NCBI GenBank assembly: GCA_001314905.1
Contig: LJZT01000032.1
Location: forward strand, 1-42,031
Direction: 5' to 3'
From: Phormidium sp. OSCR
GTDB lineage: Bacteria; Cyanobacteriota; Cyanobacteriia; Cyanobacteriales; Geitlerinemataceae
Length of the DNA: 42,031 bases
Below are positions 7,708-17,090 of this stretch, one piece after another (position 1 is the first letter of the stretch; every line of letters starts with the position of its first letter). The notes under the pieces are model-generated. The model was not told where the DNA came from. It did no database searches and was given only the letters and a program-made list of their open reading frames with translations. The position numbers and the translations under genes were made by a program.

Positions 7708-7744
7708 AACGATGTCGGGGGATGAAGGTTGCACAGCCGTCGCT

Positions 7745-8896
<1,152 letters not shown>

Positions 8897-8942
8897 AAAA
8901 AAACCAAAAAAAACTGTAGAGCGCACAGACAAGCTCTACAGT
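8897..8942 (-). terminator. Rho-independent terminator downstream of nifU
   Basis: GCTCTACAGT (8933-8942) and ACTGTAGAGC (8913-8922) form a perfect 10-bp stem with a 10-base loop. On the minus strand it runs into two T-tracts (complement of 8897-8903 and 8906-8913). It ends the nifX-like/nifS/nifU transcript before nifH. Confidence 0.88.
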
Positions 8943-9016
8943 AATCTCTAGGATTCAATATTTAATAATGTCTGAAGATAAGGTCTAGAGATGGGGGCTG
9001 AACACGCCGTTAGCCC

Positions 9017-9931
9017 CTAGACATCCAGGGTTTCTAGAACTAAATCTGGGGCAACGCGATCGCGCAGAGTTCGTTCAATAAACCCTTTGAGGGTCAGGCG
9101 AGAACTGGCGCATTGTCCACAGGCCCCTTGGAGAGACACATAAACCGAATTGCCATCGACATCATAGAGGTCCACATCGCCACCATCTTCAATTAAAACG
9201 GGACGAATCTCCTGATTTAACACCGACTGAATTAAGGCAATTTTCTCTAAGTTAGTCAACTTAGGCATTTTGGGCGGTTCGGTTGATTTGGTAGGGGCAG
9301 CTTCCTGAACCGTTGGAGAGGCATGAGTTGCTGTGGGAGTTTCATAGACTTCTGCCACAAGATCATCGAGTTCTGCTAAACAGGACCCGCAACCCCCCCC
9401 AGCTTTAATGTAGTTCGTCACCTCTTCAGCGGTGGTGAGATGATTATCACGAATGACGCGCTTGATGCGAGTTTCGGTGACGCCAAAGCATTGACAGATC
9501 AGGGGAGATTCATCGTCATCCTCATCAACTGCCGGCGCTACACCGTGATAATTGGCAATGGCAGCTTCCAACGCTTCCTGTCCCATGACAGAACAGTGCA
9601 TTTTCTCCTGGGGAAGCCCCCCAAGAAAGTCAGCGATGGTGCGGTTGTCGATGCGTAAGGCTTCATCGAGGGTTTTGCCCTTAATGAGATCTGTTAATGC
9701 CGACGACGAGGCGATCGCACTGGCACAGCCAAAGGTCTGAAATCGGGCATCGAGAATCAGATCGTTGGCTTTCTGAATCCGTAGATGCAGCCGCAGAGCA
9801 TCCCCGCAGGCGATACTTCCCACTTCTCCGACGGCGATCGCATCTCCGTCTGTACAGTCTTCCTGGGCGATCGCCCCCATGTTATGGGGTTCGTGAAACA
9901 GGGTCATAACTTTGTCAGTGTAATCCCACAT
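9017..9931 (-). CDS. nifU: Fe-S cluster scaffold NifU
   Basis: NifU builds [Fe-S] clusters with sulfur from NifS and passes them to NifH and to NifB-dependent cofactor synthesis. All three domains are present in 304 residues. The IscU-like N-terminus has Cys42, Cys69 and Cys113; the central permanent [2Fe-2S] domain has Cys146, Cys148, Cys181 and Cys184 (ICQCFG, GGGCGSC); the C-terminal Nfu domain has the CGQC pair at Cys271/Cys274. A Pro/Thr/Ala-rich linker lies at about 197-223. The ATG at 9931 has a strong GGAAGGAG ribosome binding site at 9943-9950. It follows nifS after a 19-copy heptamer array and is closed by a terminator. Confidence 0.97.
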   Translation of the reverse strand: MWDYTDKVMTLFHEPHNMGAIAQEDCTDGDAIAVGEVGSIACGDALRLHLRIQKANDLILDARFQTFGCASAIASSSALTDLIKGKTLDEALRIDNRTIADFLGGLPQEKMHCSVMGQEALEAAIANYHGVAPAVDEDDDESPLICQCFGVTETRIKRVIRDNHLTTAEEVTNYIKAGGGCGSCLAELDDLVAEVYETPTATHASPTVQEAAPTKSTEPPKMPKLTNLEKIALIQSVLNQEIRPVLIEDGGDVDLYDVDGNSVYVSLQGACGQCASSRLTLKGFIERTLRDRVAPDLVLETLDV

Positions 9932-9953
9932 GATGAGGCTCCTTCCAGAATAA

Positions 9954-10086
9954 GGGAACAGGGAACAGGGAACAGGGAACAGGGAATAGGGAATAGGGAA
10001 CAGGGAACAGGGAACAGGGAACAGGGAACAGGGAATAGGGAATAGGGAATAGGGAACAGGGAACAGGGAACAGGGAACAGGGAACA
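9954..10086. repeat. Heptamer array (GGGAACA/GGGAATA)19 between nifS and nifU
   Basis: Nineteen contiguous heptamers, mostly GGGAACA with interspersed GGGAATA, fill the gap between the nifS stop codon and the nifU ribosome binding site. The order of the two variants is not random: blocks of GGGAATA alternate with blocks of GGGAACA, which suggests duplication of multi-unit segments. Confidence 0.97.
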
Positions 10087-10092
10087 GGGGGG

Positions 10093-11304
10093 TTAGGCGA
10101 TGCCGACGCGTTGGGTTTGTTCTTGTAACCAGGGATGCGTGGCTTCGTTGTCTCGGGAAAAGGGAGAGAGATCTCGTAGCCGTTCAATCATGGGTTGCAA
10201 CACCGCTAAAACTTGTTCAATCTCAGCGCCGGTGGTGTAGCGCGAAAGACTAAAGCGAATCGAACCATGCAGCAGCGTATAGGGTAAACCCATGGCCCGC
10301 AAGACATGAGACGGTTGCAACGAACCCGACGTGCAAGCCGAACCTGATGAGGCACAAATCCCTTCGCGATCGAGAGACAGTAAAATCGCCTCTCCTTCGA
10401 CATATTTAAATCCGATATTGGCGGTATTGGGCAACCGTAAGCCGGGATGGCCGTTGCGTTGTGTGTCCGAAATGGTGCTGAGAATGCCTTGTTCGAGGCG
10501 ATCGCGCAACTGACTCATACGAGTATGATCCTCGTCAAAACTGTTTAGAGTCAACTCCGCTGCTTTCCCTAAACCGATAATCCCAGGGACATTCTCGGTT
10601 CCGCCTCGTCGTCCCCGTTCCTGATGGCCCCCCGCCAGCAAGGGACGGAAGCGGACACCTCGACGAACATACAACACACCAACCCCTTTCGGGCCGTGGA
10701 ATTTATGACCCGAGAGAACCAAGAAATCAATTAAACCACTGCTAACATCCAGGGGAATCTTGCCCGCTGCTTGGACGGCATCCACATGGAATAACACTCC
10801 ACGTTCCTTGGCCAGATGGCCAATGCGTTCAATGGGGAAGATGGTTCCAGTTTCGTTGTTGGCAGCCATGACTGAAATCAGGGCGGTGTCGTCACGGATG
10901 GCCCGGCGCAACTCCTCTAACTTCAGTTGTCCTTTGCCGTCTACCCCGAGATAGGTCACGCTATAGCCTTGTTTCTCCAGCCGTTGCAAGGGTTTGAGAA
11001 TGGCGGGATGTTCAACGGCGGTGGTGATGATATGGCGTTTGTCCGGTTGACTGTCAAGGGCGGCGCGGATGGCGGCGTTGTCCCCCTCAGTTCCGCAACT
11101 GGTGAAGATGATTTCATTGGCTTCGGCGTGAATCAGGGCGGCGATCGCCTCGCGACTCTGACGCAGGCCACGGGCAACTTGTCCACCAAAGCGGTGCATA
11201 CTGGAGGGATTGCCGTAAAACTGCGTGAAGTAGGGCGACATGGCCTCATAGACTTCAGGGGCGACGCAGGTGGTGGCGTTGTTGTCGAGATAAATGACTG
11301 ACAT
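10093..11304 (-). CDS. nifS: Cysteine desulfurase NifS
   Basis: NifS is a pyridoxal-phosphate enzyme that takes sulfur from L-cysteine and delivers it to NifU. The 403-residue protein has the PLP lysine at Lys201 (LSGHKFHGPKG), PLP-pocket residues in VEHPAI and HVDAVQAAGK, and the catalytic Cys324 in CASSGSACTSGS. It begins MSVIYLDNNATT, the normal start of class V desulfurases, at the ATG at 11304. No good ribosome binding site precedes it, because a 13-bp tandem repeat occupies the gap after the nifX-like gene. A housekeeping IscS is the alternative, but the pairing with nifU and the NifS-like C-terminus make NifS the better name. Confidence 0.95.
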   Translation of the reverse strand: MSVIYLDNNATTCVAPEVYEAMSPYFTQFYGNPSSMHRFGGQVARGLRQSREAIAALIHAEANEIIFTSCGTEGDNAAIRAALDSQPDKRHIITTAVEHPAILKPLQRLEKQGYSVTYLGVDGKGQLKLEELRRAIRDDTALISVMAANNETGTIFPIERIGHLAKERGVLFHVDAVQAAGKIPLDVSSGLIDFLVLSGHKFHGPKGVGVLYVRRGVRFRPLLAGGHQERGRRGGTENVPGIIGLGKAAELTLNSFDEDHTRMSQLRDRLEQGILSTISDTQRNGHPGLRLPNTANIGFKYVEGEAILLSLDREGICASSGSACTSGSLQPSHVLRAMGLPYTLLHGSIRFSLSRYTTGAEIEQVLAVLQPMIERLRDLSPFSRDNEATHPWLQEQTQRVGIA

Positions 11305-11310
11305 GGCGGG

Positions 11311-11349
11311 GGCGAGGTGGGAGGGCGAGGTGGGAGGGCGAGGCGGGAG
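11311..11349. repeat. 13-bp tandem repeat x3 between nifX-like gene and nifS
   Basis: GGCGAGGTGGGAG occurs twice and GGCGAGGCGGGAG once, end to end, filling almost the whole gap between the stop of the nifX-like gene and nifS. Confidence 0.93.
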
Positions 11350-11350
11350 G

Positions 11351-11740
11351 CTACGTCAGGGGTTGACGATAGCGATCGTAGAAGTGAAACAGGGCTGTTT
11401 CGATGGTGTCGTACACTTGCACCGGTTCGATTCCGGCTTCTCGCAGACGATCCTCGGGTTCGACGCCAATGCGCGAAATCATAATGGCTTGGCAGTCTTG
11501 CAGGGTTGTCAGAATGGCACTGAGATCGCCAGGGCTGTCTTCTGGGCCGTGACAGTAGGGGGCTACGTCACGGACTTCGATGAACTCGGCGTGCGATCGC
11601 GTCACATCGTAGATATGAAACTGACTGGCATGGCCGAAGTGGGTATCGACTAAGCCTCGTTCCTGGCTGGCGACGGCAACGCGGGCTGTCGGTTCCGGTA
11701 GGGTTTTGGGACTGGGGGATGTGGATTGAGTAACGGTCAT
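11351..11740 (-). CDS. NifX-like FeMo-cofactor domain protein
   Basis: The protein has 129 residues, with a polar N-terminal tail of about 20 residues and then a single dinitrogenase iron-molybdenum cofactor domain (the family of NifX, NafY and the NifB C-terminus). Typical features are RVAVASQERGLVDTHFGHA, the FIEVRDVAPYCHG segment, and AIMISRIGVEPEDRLREAGI followed by YDTIETALFHFY. It most resembles the C-terminal domain of NifB, and is probably a carrier of FeMo-co precursor. The ATG at 11740 has an AGGAGG ribosome binding site. It is the first gene of the nifX-like/nifS/nifU unit. nifB itself is not in the window, so this could be the separated C-terminal domain of a short NifB. Confidence 0.85.
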   Translation of the reverse strand: MTVTQSTSPSPKTLPEPTARVAVASQERGLVDTHFGHASQFHIYDVTRSHAEFIEVRDVAPYCHGPEDSPGDLSAILTTLQDCQAIMISRIGVEPEDRLREAGIEPVQVYDTIETALFHFYDRYRQPLT

Positions 11741-12432
11741 CGTTCCTCCTGGGCAAGTCGTTCACCGAGAAAACTCAGTGGCTTTGTATGTATTGATACG
11801 GATGAAGCCACCCGTAAATTCCTTGGCATTACTCTAAGTCATCGTTGTTCCGTTCCTGCCTCTGCCATTAGCCAATCGACCCGTCGCGCTAAAGTCGGTT
11901 TTCTAGGGGTTTAGAGCATTAAAAAAAATTTTTGGGGGGTGGGGGTCTAGCATCAATCTGTTAGACTCGGGACAGAATTATAGTTCGTATTCCACTCTCC
12001 GATGACGCGAAAATGCTAAATTATTAAGTAATTAAAGCTGGATTTATCGGCGCAAGCCCCATCATATCTAATTCTGAATGGCTTTACTGGTCAACTCTTT
12101 AGCTTTTCTTAAGAAAGGTAACTACAATTATAAAGAAATAATTAAGACTAATTTTAAATTCTTGTTTTTTTGTATCACTTGTAGCAAAAGCCACGGGTGC
12201 AAGGGAAGCCTAAGCTGTTCCTATCCCGGAACCTCAAGAGATTCTAATGGGCGATCGCCATCAACCAATAAATTTCGATTTTGTATCCTACCTTGCATTT
12301 TATCTCTAGTGAGTAATGTTAGGATGAGCCGTGGGTCGATACTAGATGAGAGAGACCGGCTCTCTCAGGCTCCACCGCATTTTCTACGAGTATTTACGGG
12401 AATCGCTTCATTGCTTTTGTCTTGAAACCACC
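11741..12432. other. Divergent regulatory region between nifX-like gene and nifV
   Basis: No gene is recognised in these 692 bases. They contain an NtcA-type box (11786-11799), a minus-strand TATAAT (11982 to 11977) about 237 bases before the nifX-like start, a run of A/T then G around 11921-11946, and one HIP1 site. A perfect 8-bp hairpin lies in the nifV leader: TGAGAGAG (12347-12354) with CTCTCTCA (12360-12367). The small open frames here have compositions unlike proteins. Confidence 0.6.
11786..11799. promoter_or_regulatory. NtcA-type binding site GTA-N8-TAC
   Basis: GTATGTATTGATAC fits the NtcA consensus exactly and is extended to GTAT-N6-ATAC. It lies inside a larger inverted repeat (GTGGCTT at 11778-11784, AAGCCAC at 11805-11811). 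It is 46 bases from the start of the nifX-like gene. No -10 box sits at the usual distance on either side, so activation is not proven. Confidence 0.45.
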
Positions 12433-13605
12433 ATGAAAAACTGTCAGACTGCTGTTGTGCGTGACCCCGAGCCACCTCGCCTGCTCGACACTACCCTCCG
12501 GGATGGGGAACAAATGGCTGGGGTGGCCTTAACCGGAGACGAAAAAGTGGCGATCGCCCAATTACTCGATGCCATCGGCGTACCCGAAATCGAAGTGGGA
12601 ATCCCGGCTATGGGAGGCGACGAAGCCCTAGCCATCAGCACTCTCGTCAAAAGCCATCTCAACGCCGAACTCCTGGGATGGAACCGAGCCGTCATTTCGG
12701 ATCTAGCAGCTTCCTTTAATTGCGGCTTGCAACGGGTGCATATTTCCCTTCCCGTCTCCGAAGTACAAATTGCGGCCAAATTTGGCGGCGATCGCCAGCG
12801 ATTGTGGCAGCAATTGCACGAGAGTCTCAACTTTGCCCGCGATCGCAGTACCTTTATCTCCGTCGGGGCAGAAGATGCCTCCCGAGCCGATCCCGACTTG
12901 CTCCTAGCCGTCGCTCAAACCGCCCAAAGTTTGGGAGCGCAACGGTTTCGCTTCTGTGACACCGTGGGCATCCTCGATCCCTTCGAGATGATGAAGCAGG
13001 TGCAGCGTCTCGTGCATCATCTCCAGATTCCCGTCGAAGTGCATACCCACGACGATTTGGGCATGGCTACCGCCAACGCCCTCGCTGGATTGCGGGCGGG
13101 GGCCAGCGTCGTCGATGTCACCGTCAATGGGATCGGCGAGCGAGCCGGAAATGCTGCCCTCGAAGAAGTCGTCATGGCCATGCGTCGCCTGCAAGGTTGG
13201 GATTTCGGCATTGATAGCCGTCAACTGCTGTTGTTATCGCGACAGGTTCACCAATGGATGGCTGGGGGAACCTTACCTCCCTGGAAGGCGATCGTGGGTG
13301 ACAATGCTTTCGCCCATGAAGCCGGGATTCACGCCGACGCCATTCTCAAAAACCCCCAAACCTATGAACCCTTCCCCCCCCAATGGCTGGGGGCTGAACA
13401 TCAAGTTCGCATTGGCAAACATTCCGGGCGACGGGCGATCGCCGCCTGTTTAGCCGCCCAGCGAATACCTGATCCCGGCTGGGGCGATCGACAAGAGCTT
13501 CTCGATGCCGTGCGAGTGCGGGCGATCGAACTCAAACGAGGCTTAGCCGTCGAAGAAGTCTTAGCCCTAGCAGCATCATCCGCCCCCCAAACCTTTCCCT
13601 CGTGA
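12433..13605 (+). CDS. nifV: Homocitrate synthase NifV
   Basis: NifV condenses acetyl-CoA with 2-oxoglutarate to give homocitrate, the organic ligand of FeMo-co. The 390-residue protein has the alpha-isopropylmalate/homocitrate synthase signature LLDTTLRDGEQ at 17-27, the metal-binding HTHDDLG at 204-210, and the NGIGERAGNAALEEV and AFAHEAGIHADAI motifs. The ATG at 12433 is preferred. An in-frame ATG at 12346 would add 29 residues, but it includes the leader hairpin and the added residues are not family-like. A 2-isopropylmalate synthase would be longer, with a C-terminal regulatory domain that is missing here. The gene is divergent from the nifX-like/nifS/nifU unit. Confidence 0.93.
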   Translation: MKNCQTAVVRDPEPPRLLDTTLRDGEQMAGVALTGDEKVAIAQLLDAIGVPEIEVGIPAMGGDEALAISTLVKSHLNAELLGWNRAVISDLAASFNCGLQRVHISLPVSEVQIAAKFGGDRQRLWQQLHESLNFARDRSTFISVGAEDASRADPDLLLAVAQTAQSLGAQRFRFCDTVGILDPFEMMKQVQRLVHHLQIPVEVHTHDDLGMATANALAGLRAGASVVDVTVNGIGERAGNAALEEVVMAMRRLQGWDFGIDSRQLLLLSRQVHQWMAGGTLPPWKAIVGDNAFAHEAGIHADAILKNPQTYEPFPPQWLGAEHQVRIGKHSGRRAIAACLAAQRIPDPGWGDRQELLDAVRVRAIELKRGLAVEEVLALAASSAPQTFPS

Positions 13606-13626
13606 GCCTTCACCTGAAGGCTCACG
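13601..13626. terminator. Stable hairpin overlapping the nifV stop codon
   Basis: CGTGAGCCTTC (13601-13611) pairs perfectly with GAAGGCTCACG (13616-13626) around a 4-base loop. The stem includes the nifV stop codon TGA (13603-13605). It lies between convergent nifV and mop and could block transcription from both sides, although neither strand has a T-run after it. Confidence 0.6.
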
Positions 13627-13664
13627 ATAGAAGGTTAGCAGCCATTTCTGGCGTGAATCGAGAG

Positions 13665-13874
13665 CTAGTCGACTCCGATCATGACATGACCCGCTTTAAT
13701 AACAGCGTAGGCTTCTTTCCCCTGAGTTAACTCCAATTTTTCAGCCGAGGTTTTCGTCACCATAGCCGTAATTTCAACCCCTGGGTTGATTTCCAAAGTT
13801 ACTTCAGCATTAACATTTCCCAAATGGATATGTTTGACCGTTCCTTTCAAGATATTGCGTGCCGTGAGTTGCAT
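13665..13874 (-). CDS. mop: Molbindin-type molybdate-binding protein (Mop)
   Basis: This 69-residue protein is a single TOBE/Mop domain, the fold of molbindins that bind molybdate as oligomers and buffer it in the cytoplasm. The pattern ARNILKGTVKHIHLGNVNAE, then EITAMVTKTSAEKLEL and AYAVIKAGHVMIG, is typical. It stands alone on the minus strand, convergent with nifV and divergent from the 413-residue protein, close to modABC. It probably stores molybdate for FeMo-co synthesis. Confidence 0.9.
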   Translation of the reverse strand: MQLTARNILKGTVKHIHLGNVNAEVTLEINPGVEITAMVTKTSAEKLELTQGKEAYAVIKAGHVMIGVD

Positions 13875-14072
13875 GATATTTGTGGGTTTAGTAAGTGAGC
13901 AGTTGAGCCACTCTTGTTATACCCCATAACACTTAAAAATAAAATCGAATTTGTCAAGAAAATAAAACATTTATTAATGCTAGAATCTGATTCTATTTAG
14001 ATAACTTGAAATTTTCAATTATTTTATGAAATTCATCTTATTTTCCTTTTTCCTAGAGCTTGAGCACCTATC

Positions 14073-15314
14073 ATGTCCTACCGCGAAACATCATTCTATC
14101 CCAGTTGTCAGAAATGCCCCGAGACCTGTTTCCCCCAAGATTTATCCGAATTGGGGTATCACTCCAGCAAACGCGATCGCCGATCACTAAACCGACCAAT
14201 CCTTGACCTAGACTGGCTTCCCGTGGGATCAAACTGTTCCCATCAGCAAGGATGCCCCCAACACCATCCCCTAGGAAACAGCCTCAACATTGCCTCAACC
14301 TTAGTCATTTGGGAAGGATGTAACCTACTCACTCAACGACAGGATATTCCCTGGACGTGGCACGCCGGACGCTGGACCTATCGCAAACCCGTAAAACGAG
14401 GACGAGGGGAATTACAATTCTGGCTCACCCAGGAACAAGGAGAAGAAACAACCGCTTCTGAAATCACGAAATTTGATATCCGCTCAGCCTGTTTGCATCT
14501 GATTTATGCCGCCCAAGCCACCCAACTCTCCCAGCCCTGGCAAGGGACCTTTTCCCTGAGCGATCGCGACCTAGCCGCCTATGTGGGACTCCAACGGCGA
14601 CGAGACCTGAACCAACAGGAAAAAATCAACCTGCTCGAACGCTTAGTGCAACAAGTGAGTCGTCTCTCCGTCGCCATCCGTTGGCTACAACAGGGCGATA
14701 TTCCCGCCTTTGAAGAAGCCGAACATCCCCTTTGGGAATTGGTTCATCTCCACCATCACCAAACCCCCGGCTTCACCGTCACCATTCGTCCCGGAATTTG
14801 GGCGCGTCATTTCCTCAACCCTCACGGCCAACAACAAGGACAAGGATTTTATCAAACCACCAGCATTGAGCGAGATTGGATTGAACTGGCCTTTCGCAAC
14901 TGGCAACAACATCCCGGAATGGTGCGATCGCTATTCTGGCTCATCTTCAAACTGCGCTTTGGCCGCCAAAGTCCCCTACGAGTCTCCACCCTGATGACCA
15001 TCGCCTACGGCCCGGCTAAACTCGAACGAGCCGAGAGCGATCGCGACACCCGCAAACGCCTCATCCGCACCTTCGAGCGCGACTTAGAACTCCTCGCCGA
15101 AGCCGGCCTCCCTCCCCAATTCGACCCCAAAACCTATCCCCTCGAAATCCGTCCCCTTTGGGCCAAACTGCAAGCACTCCCCGACGACGACGATCCCGGT
15201 AATTTTTGGATCTGCCAAAGCCAGAGCGATCGCGCCCTGCTTGACTTCGCCCCCCGAGGAAAGTGGAAACGCCTCAAAAAAGCCCGCTTCTGCGGCTTCG
15301 AACCCCAAAAATAA
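14073..15314 (+). CDS. Unrecognised 413-residue protein beside the molybdate genes
   Basis: I do not recognise this protein. The N-terminus is Cys/His-rich (CQKCPETC near residues 12-19, then CSHQQGCPQHH near 55-65), which could bind metal. The middle and C-terminus are predicted helical and include SLSDRDLAAYVGLQRRRDL, which looks like a helix-turn-helix, and a basic region LRFGRQSPLRVSTLM. The overall character (ITKFDIRSACLHLIYAAQ, then RKRLIRTFERDLELLAEAGL) recalls winged-helix replication-initiator or regulator proteins, but that is a weak impression. There is no signal peptide or membrane segment. The gene is divergent from mop and convergent with modC, so a role in molybdate-dependent control is possible by context only. 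Several HIP1 sites mark it as long resident. Confidence 0.75.
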   Translation: MSYRETSFYPSCQKCPETCFPQDLSELGYHSSKRDRRSLNRPILDLDWLPVGSNCSHQQGCPQHHPLGNSLNIASTLVIWEGCNLLTQRQDIPWTWHAGRWTYRKPVKRGRGELQFWLTQEQGEETTASEITKFDIRSACLHLIYAAQATQLSQPWQGTFSLSDRDLAAYVGLQRRRDLNQQEKINLLERLVQQVSRLSVAIRWLQQGDIPAFEEAEHPLWELVHLHHHQTPGFTVTIRPGIWARHFLNPHGQQQGQGFYQTTSIERDWIELAFRNWQQHPGMVRSLFWLIFKLRFGRQSPLRVSTLMTIAYGPAKLERAESDRDTRKRLIRTFERDLELLAEAGLPPQFDPKTYPLEIRPLWAKLQALPDDDDPGNFWICQSQSDRALLDFAPRGKWKRLKKARFCGFEPQK

Positions 15315-15342
15315 CCGCCCGCAGACCGGCCAGGGATTGCCC

Positions 15343-16422
15343 CTACAGAGGGTTCCCCCCCTCCAACAACAACAAACGCGACGGAGACAACCCCACAGAC
15401 CAAGGAAAAGGCCGAGATTTTAACCGGTCCCACTTCTCCTTAAACACCTCCGCCCGTAAATGATAATCCTGAGAGTTCTCAGCCGGATCGCCCAACTTGA
15501 GATAAAGGGTTTGCCGATGAGGGGTTTCACTACTCCCGGCCAACCAAGCCGGGAACCGATTAGACCCCTCTAAACTGTCCAAAAAAGCAATATGATGCGC
15601 ACGAATCCCCACATGAGTTTGCAGCGGTGACACCAATTCCTCCGTCTCCAGAATACAGTTCCAATCCAACGCCCGAATTTTATCAGTTGCCAAAACTTCG
15701 AGGCGAGAATAGTTCTTACATCCCGTCAACTGAGCCACCGTGACGCTTCCGGGAGCATCAAAAATCCCTTGTTTATCCCCCTGGGCCAGCATCTTCCCGT
15801 CACAGAGAACTAAGAGTTGCGGACAAAGGCGATAGGCTTCTTCTAAATTGTGACTAACAAATAACGTTAACCCTCGATAGTCCGCCAGAGTTTGACTCAA
15901 TTGGGTTTCTAATGTGCTGCGTAAATGAGCATCCAGGGCGGAAAAGGGTTCATCGAGGAGTAACAGATCCGGTTCCGGGGCTAAAGCCCGGGCCAGGGCC
16001 ACTCGTTGCTGCTGGCCCCCCGAGAGTTGATGAGGATAGCGATCGCCCAACCCCGACAATTGCATCTGAACCAACTGTTGAGCGACACGGTAACGTCTCT
16101 CGATTTTCCCACAATGTTTCAAACCATAAGCGATATTTTGCCCAACCGTCAGATGAGGAAAGAGGGCATAATTTTGGAAGACAACCCCCACCCGGCGATC
16201 GCGACTGGGAACATTCACCCCTCGCCGCGACTCATAAAGAACCCGGTCATTCAAAATAATCGTGCCAGAATCAGGAGTATCAATCCCCGCAATACAGCGT
16301 AGGGTCAAACTTTTCCCAGATCCCGAACTTCCCAACAGTCCCAACGGCTCATCATCCACGCCAAACGCGACATCGAGATAATAATTCGGCAGTTTCTTTT
16401 GAATGTGAACCGTCAAAGACAT
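15343..16422 (-). CDS. modC: Molybdate ABC transporter ATP-binding protein ModC
   Basis: ModC is the ATPase that powers molybdate import through ModB. In 359 residues it has Walker A GSSGSGKS at 31-38, the signature LSGGQQQRVALARAL, Walker B LLLLDEPFSALD and the switch SHNLEEAY. The C-terminal 120 residues hold a reduced TOBE-like region ending in HIAFLDSLEGSNRFPAWL and later segments. It follows modB by 20 bases in the modABC operon. A sulfate or other ABC ATPase is excluded mainly by the neighbours. Confidence 0.92.
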   Translation of the reverse strand: MSLTVHIQKKLPNYYLDVAFGVDDEPLGLLGSSGSGKSLTLRCIAGIDTPDSGTIILNDRVLYESRRGVNVPSRDRRVGVVFQNYALFPHLTVGQNIAYGLKHCGKIERRYRVAQQLVQMQLSGLGDRYPHQLSGGQQQRVALARALAPEPDLLLLDEPFSALDAHLRSTLETQLSQTLADYRGLTLFVSHNLEEAYRLCPQLLVLCDGKMLAQGDKQGIFDAPGSVTVAQLTGCKNYSRLEVLATDKIRALDWNCILETEELVSPLQTHVGIRAHHIAFLDSLEGSNRFPAWLAGSSETPHRQTLYLKLGDPAENSQDYHLRAEVFKEKWDRLKSRPFPWSVGLSPSRLLLLEGGNPL

Positions 16423-16442
16423 AGGTTGGCCTAGGTTTGAAC

Positions 16443-17090
16443 TTATTTGCTCTGGTCAGCTTCCAACCGCCTCACCCAAGAGAGAAATAGCACCGCGATC
16501 GCCACCATAATCATCACCATGATATTAGCCCGACCATACTCTCTCGACTCCACCGCATCATAAATCGCCAGGGGCAGCGTTTGAGTCCGTCCGGGGATAC
16601 TACCAGCCACCATCAACGTCGCCCCAAACTCCCCCAAACTTCTGGCCACACTGAGACTAAATCCTGCCAAAATGCCTCGATAGGCCAGAGGAAGAGTAAT
16701 CTGCCAGAGAATTTCTATTTCCGTCGATCCCAAAGTTCGGGCCGCCGCTTCGAGTTCCGGGTTGACATTAGCGATCGCCGCCCGCGTCGACTCAACCATC
16801 AACGGTAACGCCACCACCGCCGAAGCCACCGCCGCCGCCTGCCAAGTAAACAAAATATCCACCCCCAGCCAGTCCTTCAGCGGACTTCCATGGCCTAACA
16901 GTAACAGTAAGCCATAGCCCACCACACTCGGCGGTAATACCAAGGGCAAATTCAACAGCGTCGAGAGAATCACCTGTCCCCGAAAGCGGCGTTTCGCCAA
17001 AATCGTCCCGAACCCCAACCCCAGCACAAAGATAACCAGACTTGCCGTGAGCGTGACCTGTAGCGACAGAAGCGACGGCTGCCAAATCAT
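16443..17090 (-). CDS. modB: Molybdate ABC transporter permease ModB
   Basis: ModB forms the inner-membrane channel of the molybdate importer. The 215-residue protein has about five hydrophobic helices and the ABC permease coupling motif AARTLGSTEIEILWQITLPL at about 137-156, followed by ARSLGEFGATLMVAG, which is characteristic of ModB. Its start overlaps the modA stop by four bases (ATGA), showing translational coupling. Confidence 0.94.
   Translation of the reverse strand: MIWQPSLLSLQVTLTASLVIFVLGLGFGTILAKRRFRGQVILSTLLNLPLVLPPSVVGYGLLLLLGHGSPLKDWLGVDILFTWQAAAVASAVVALPLMVESTRAAIANVNPELEAAARTLGSTEIEILWQITLPLAYRGILAGFSLSVARSLGEFGATLMVAGSIPGRTQTLPLAIYDAVESREYGRANIMVMIMVAIAVLFLSWVRRLEADQSK

Noticed and set aside
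9915-10187. Pro/Phe/Ser repeat protein between nifU and nifS
   Set aside because: It is simply the heptamer array read through; a 7-base unit gives a 7-residue peptide repeat in any frame.
11921-11946. G-quadruplex in the A/T-to-G run
   Set aside because: Only two G-tracts of five to six bases are present, not the four needed for an intramolecular quadruplex.
12078-12425. 115-codon open frame upstream of nifV
   Set aside because: No ribosome binding site, an AT-rich start changing abruptly in composition, and no protein-like pattern.
13665-13874. ModE regulator
   Set aside because: Only the TOBE/Mop domain is present; there is no DNA-binding N-terminus.
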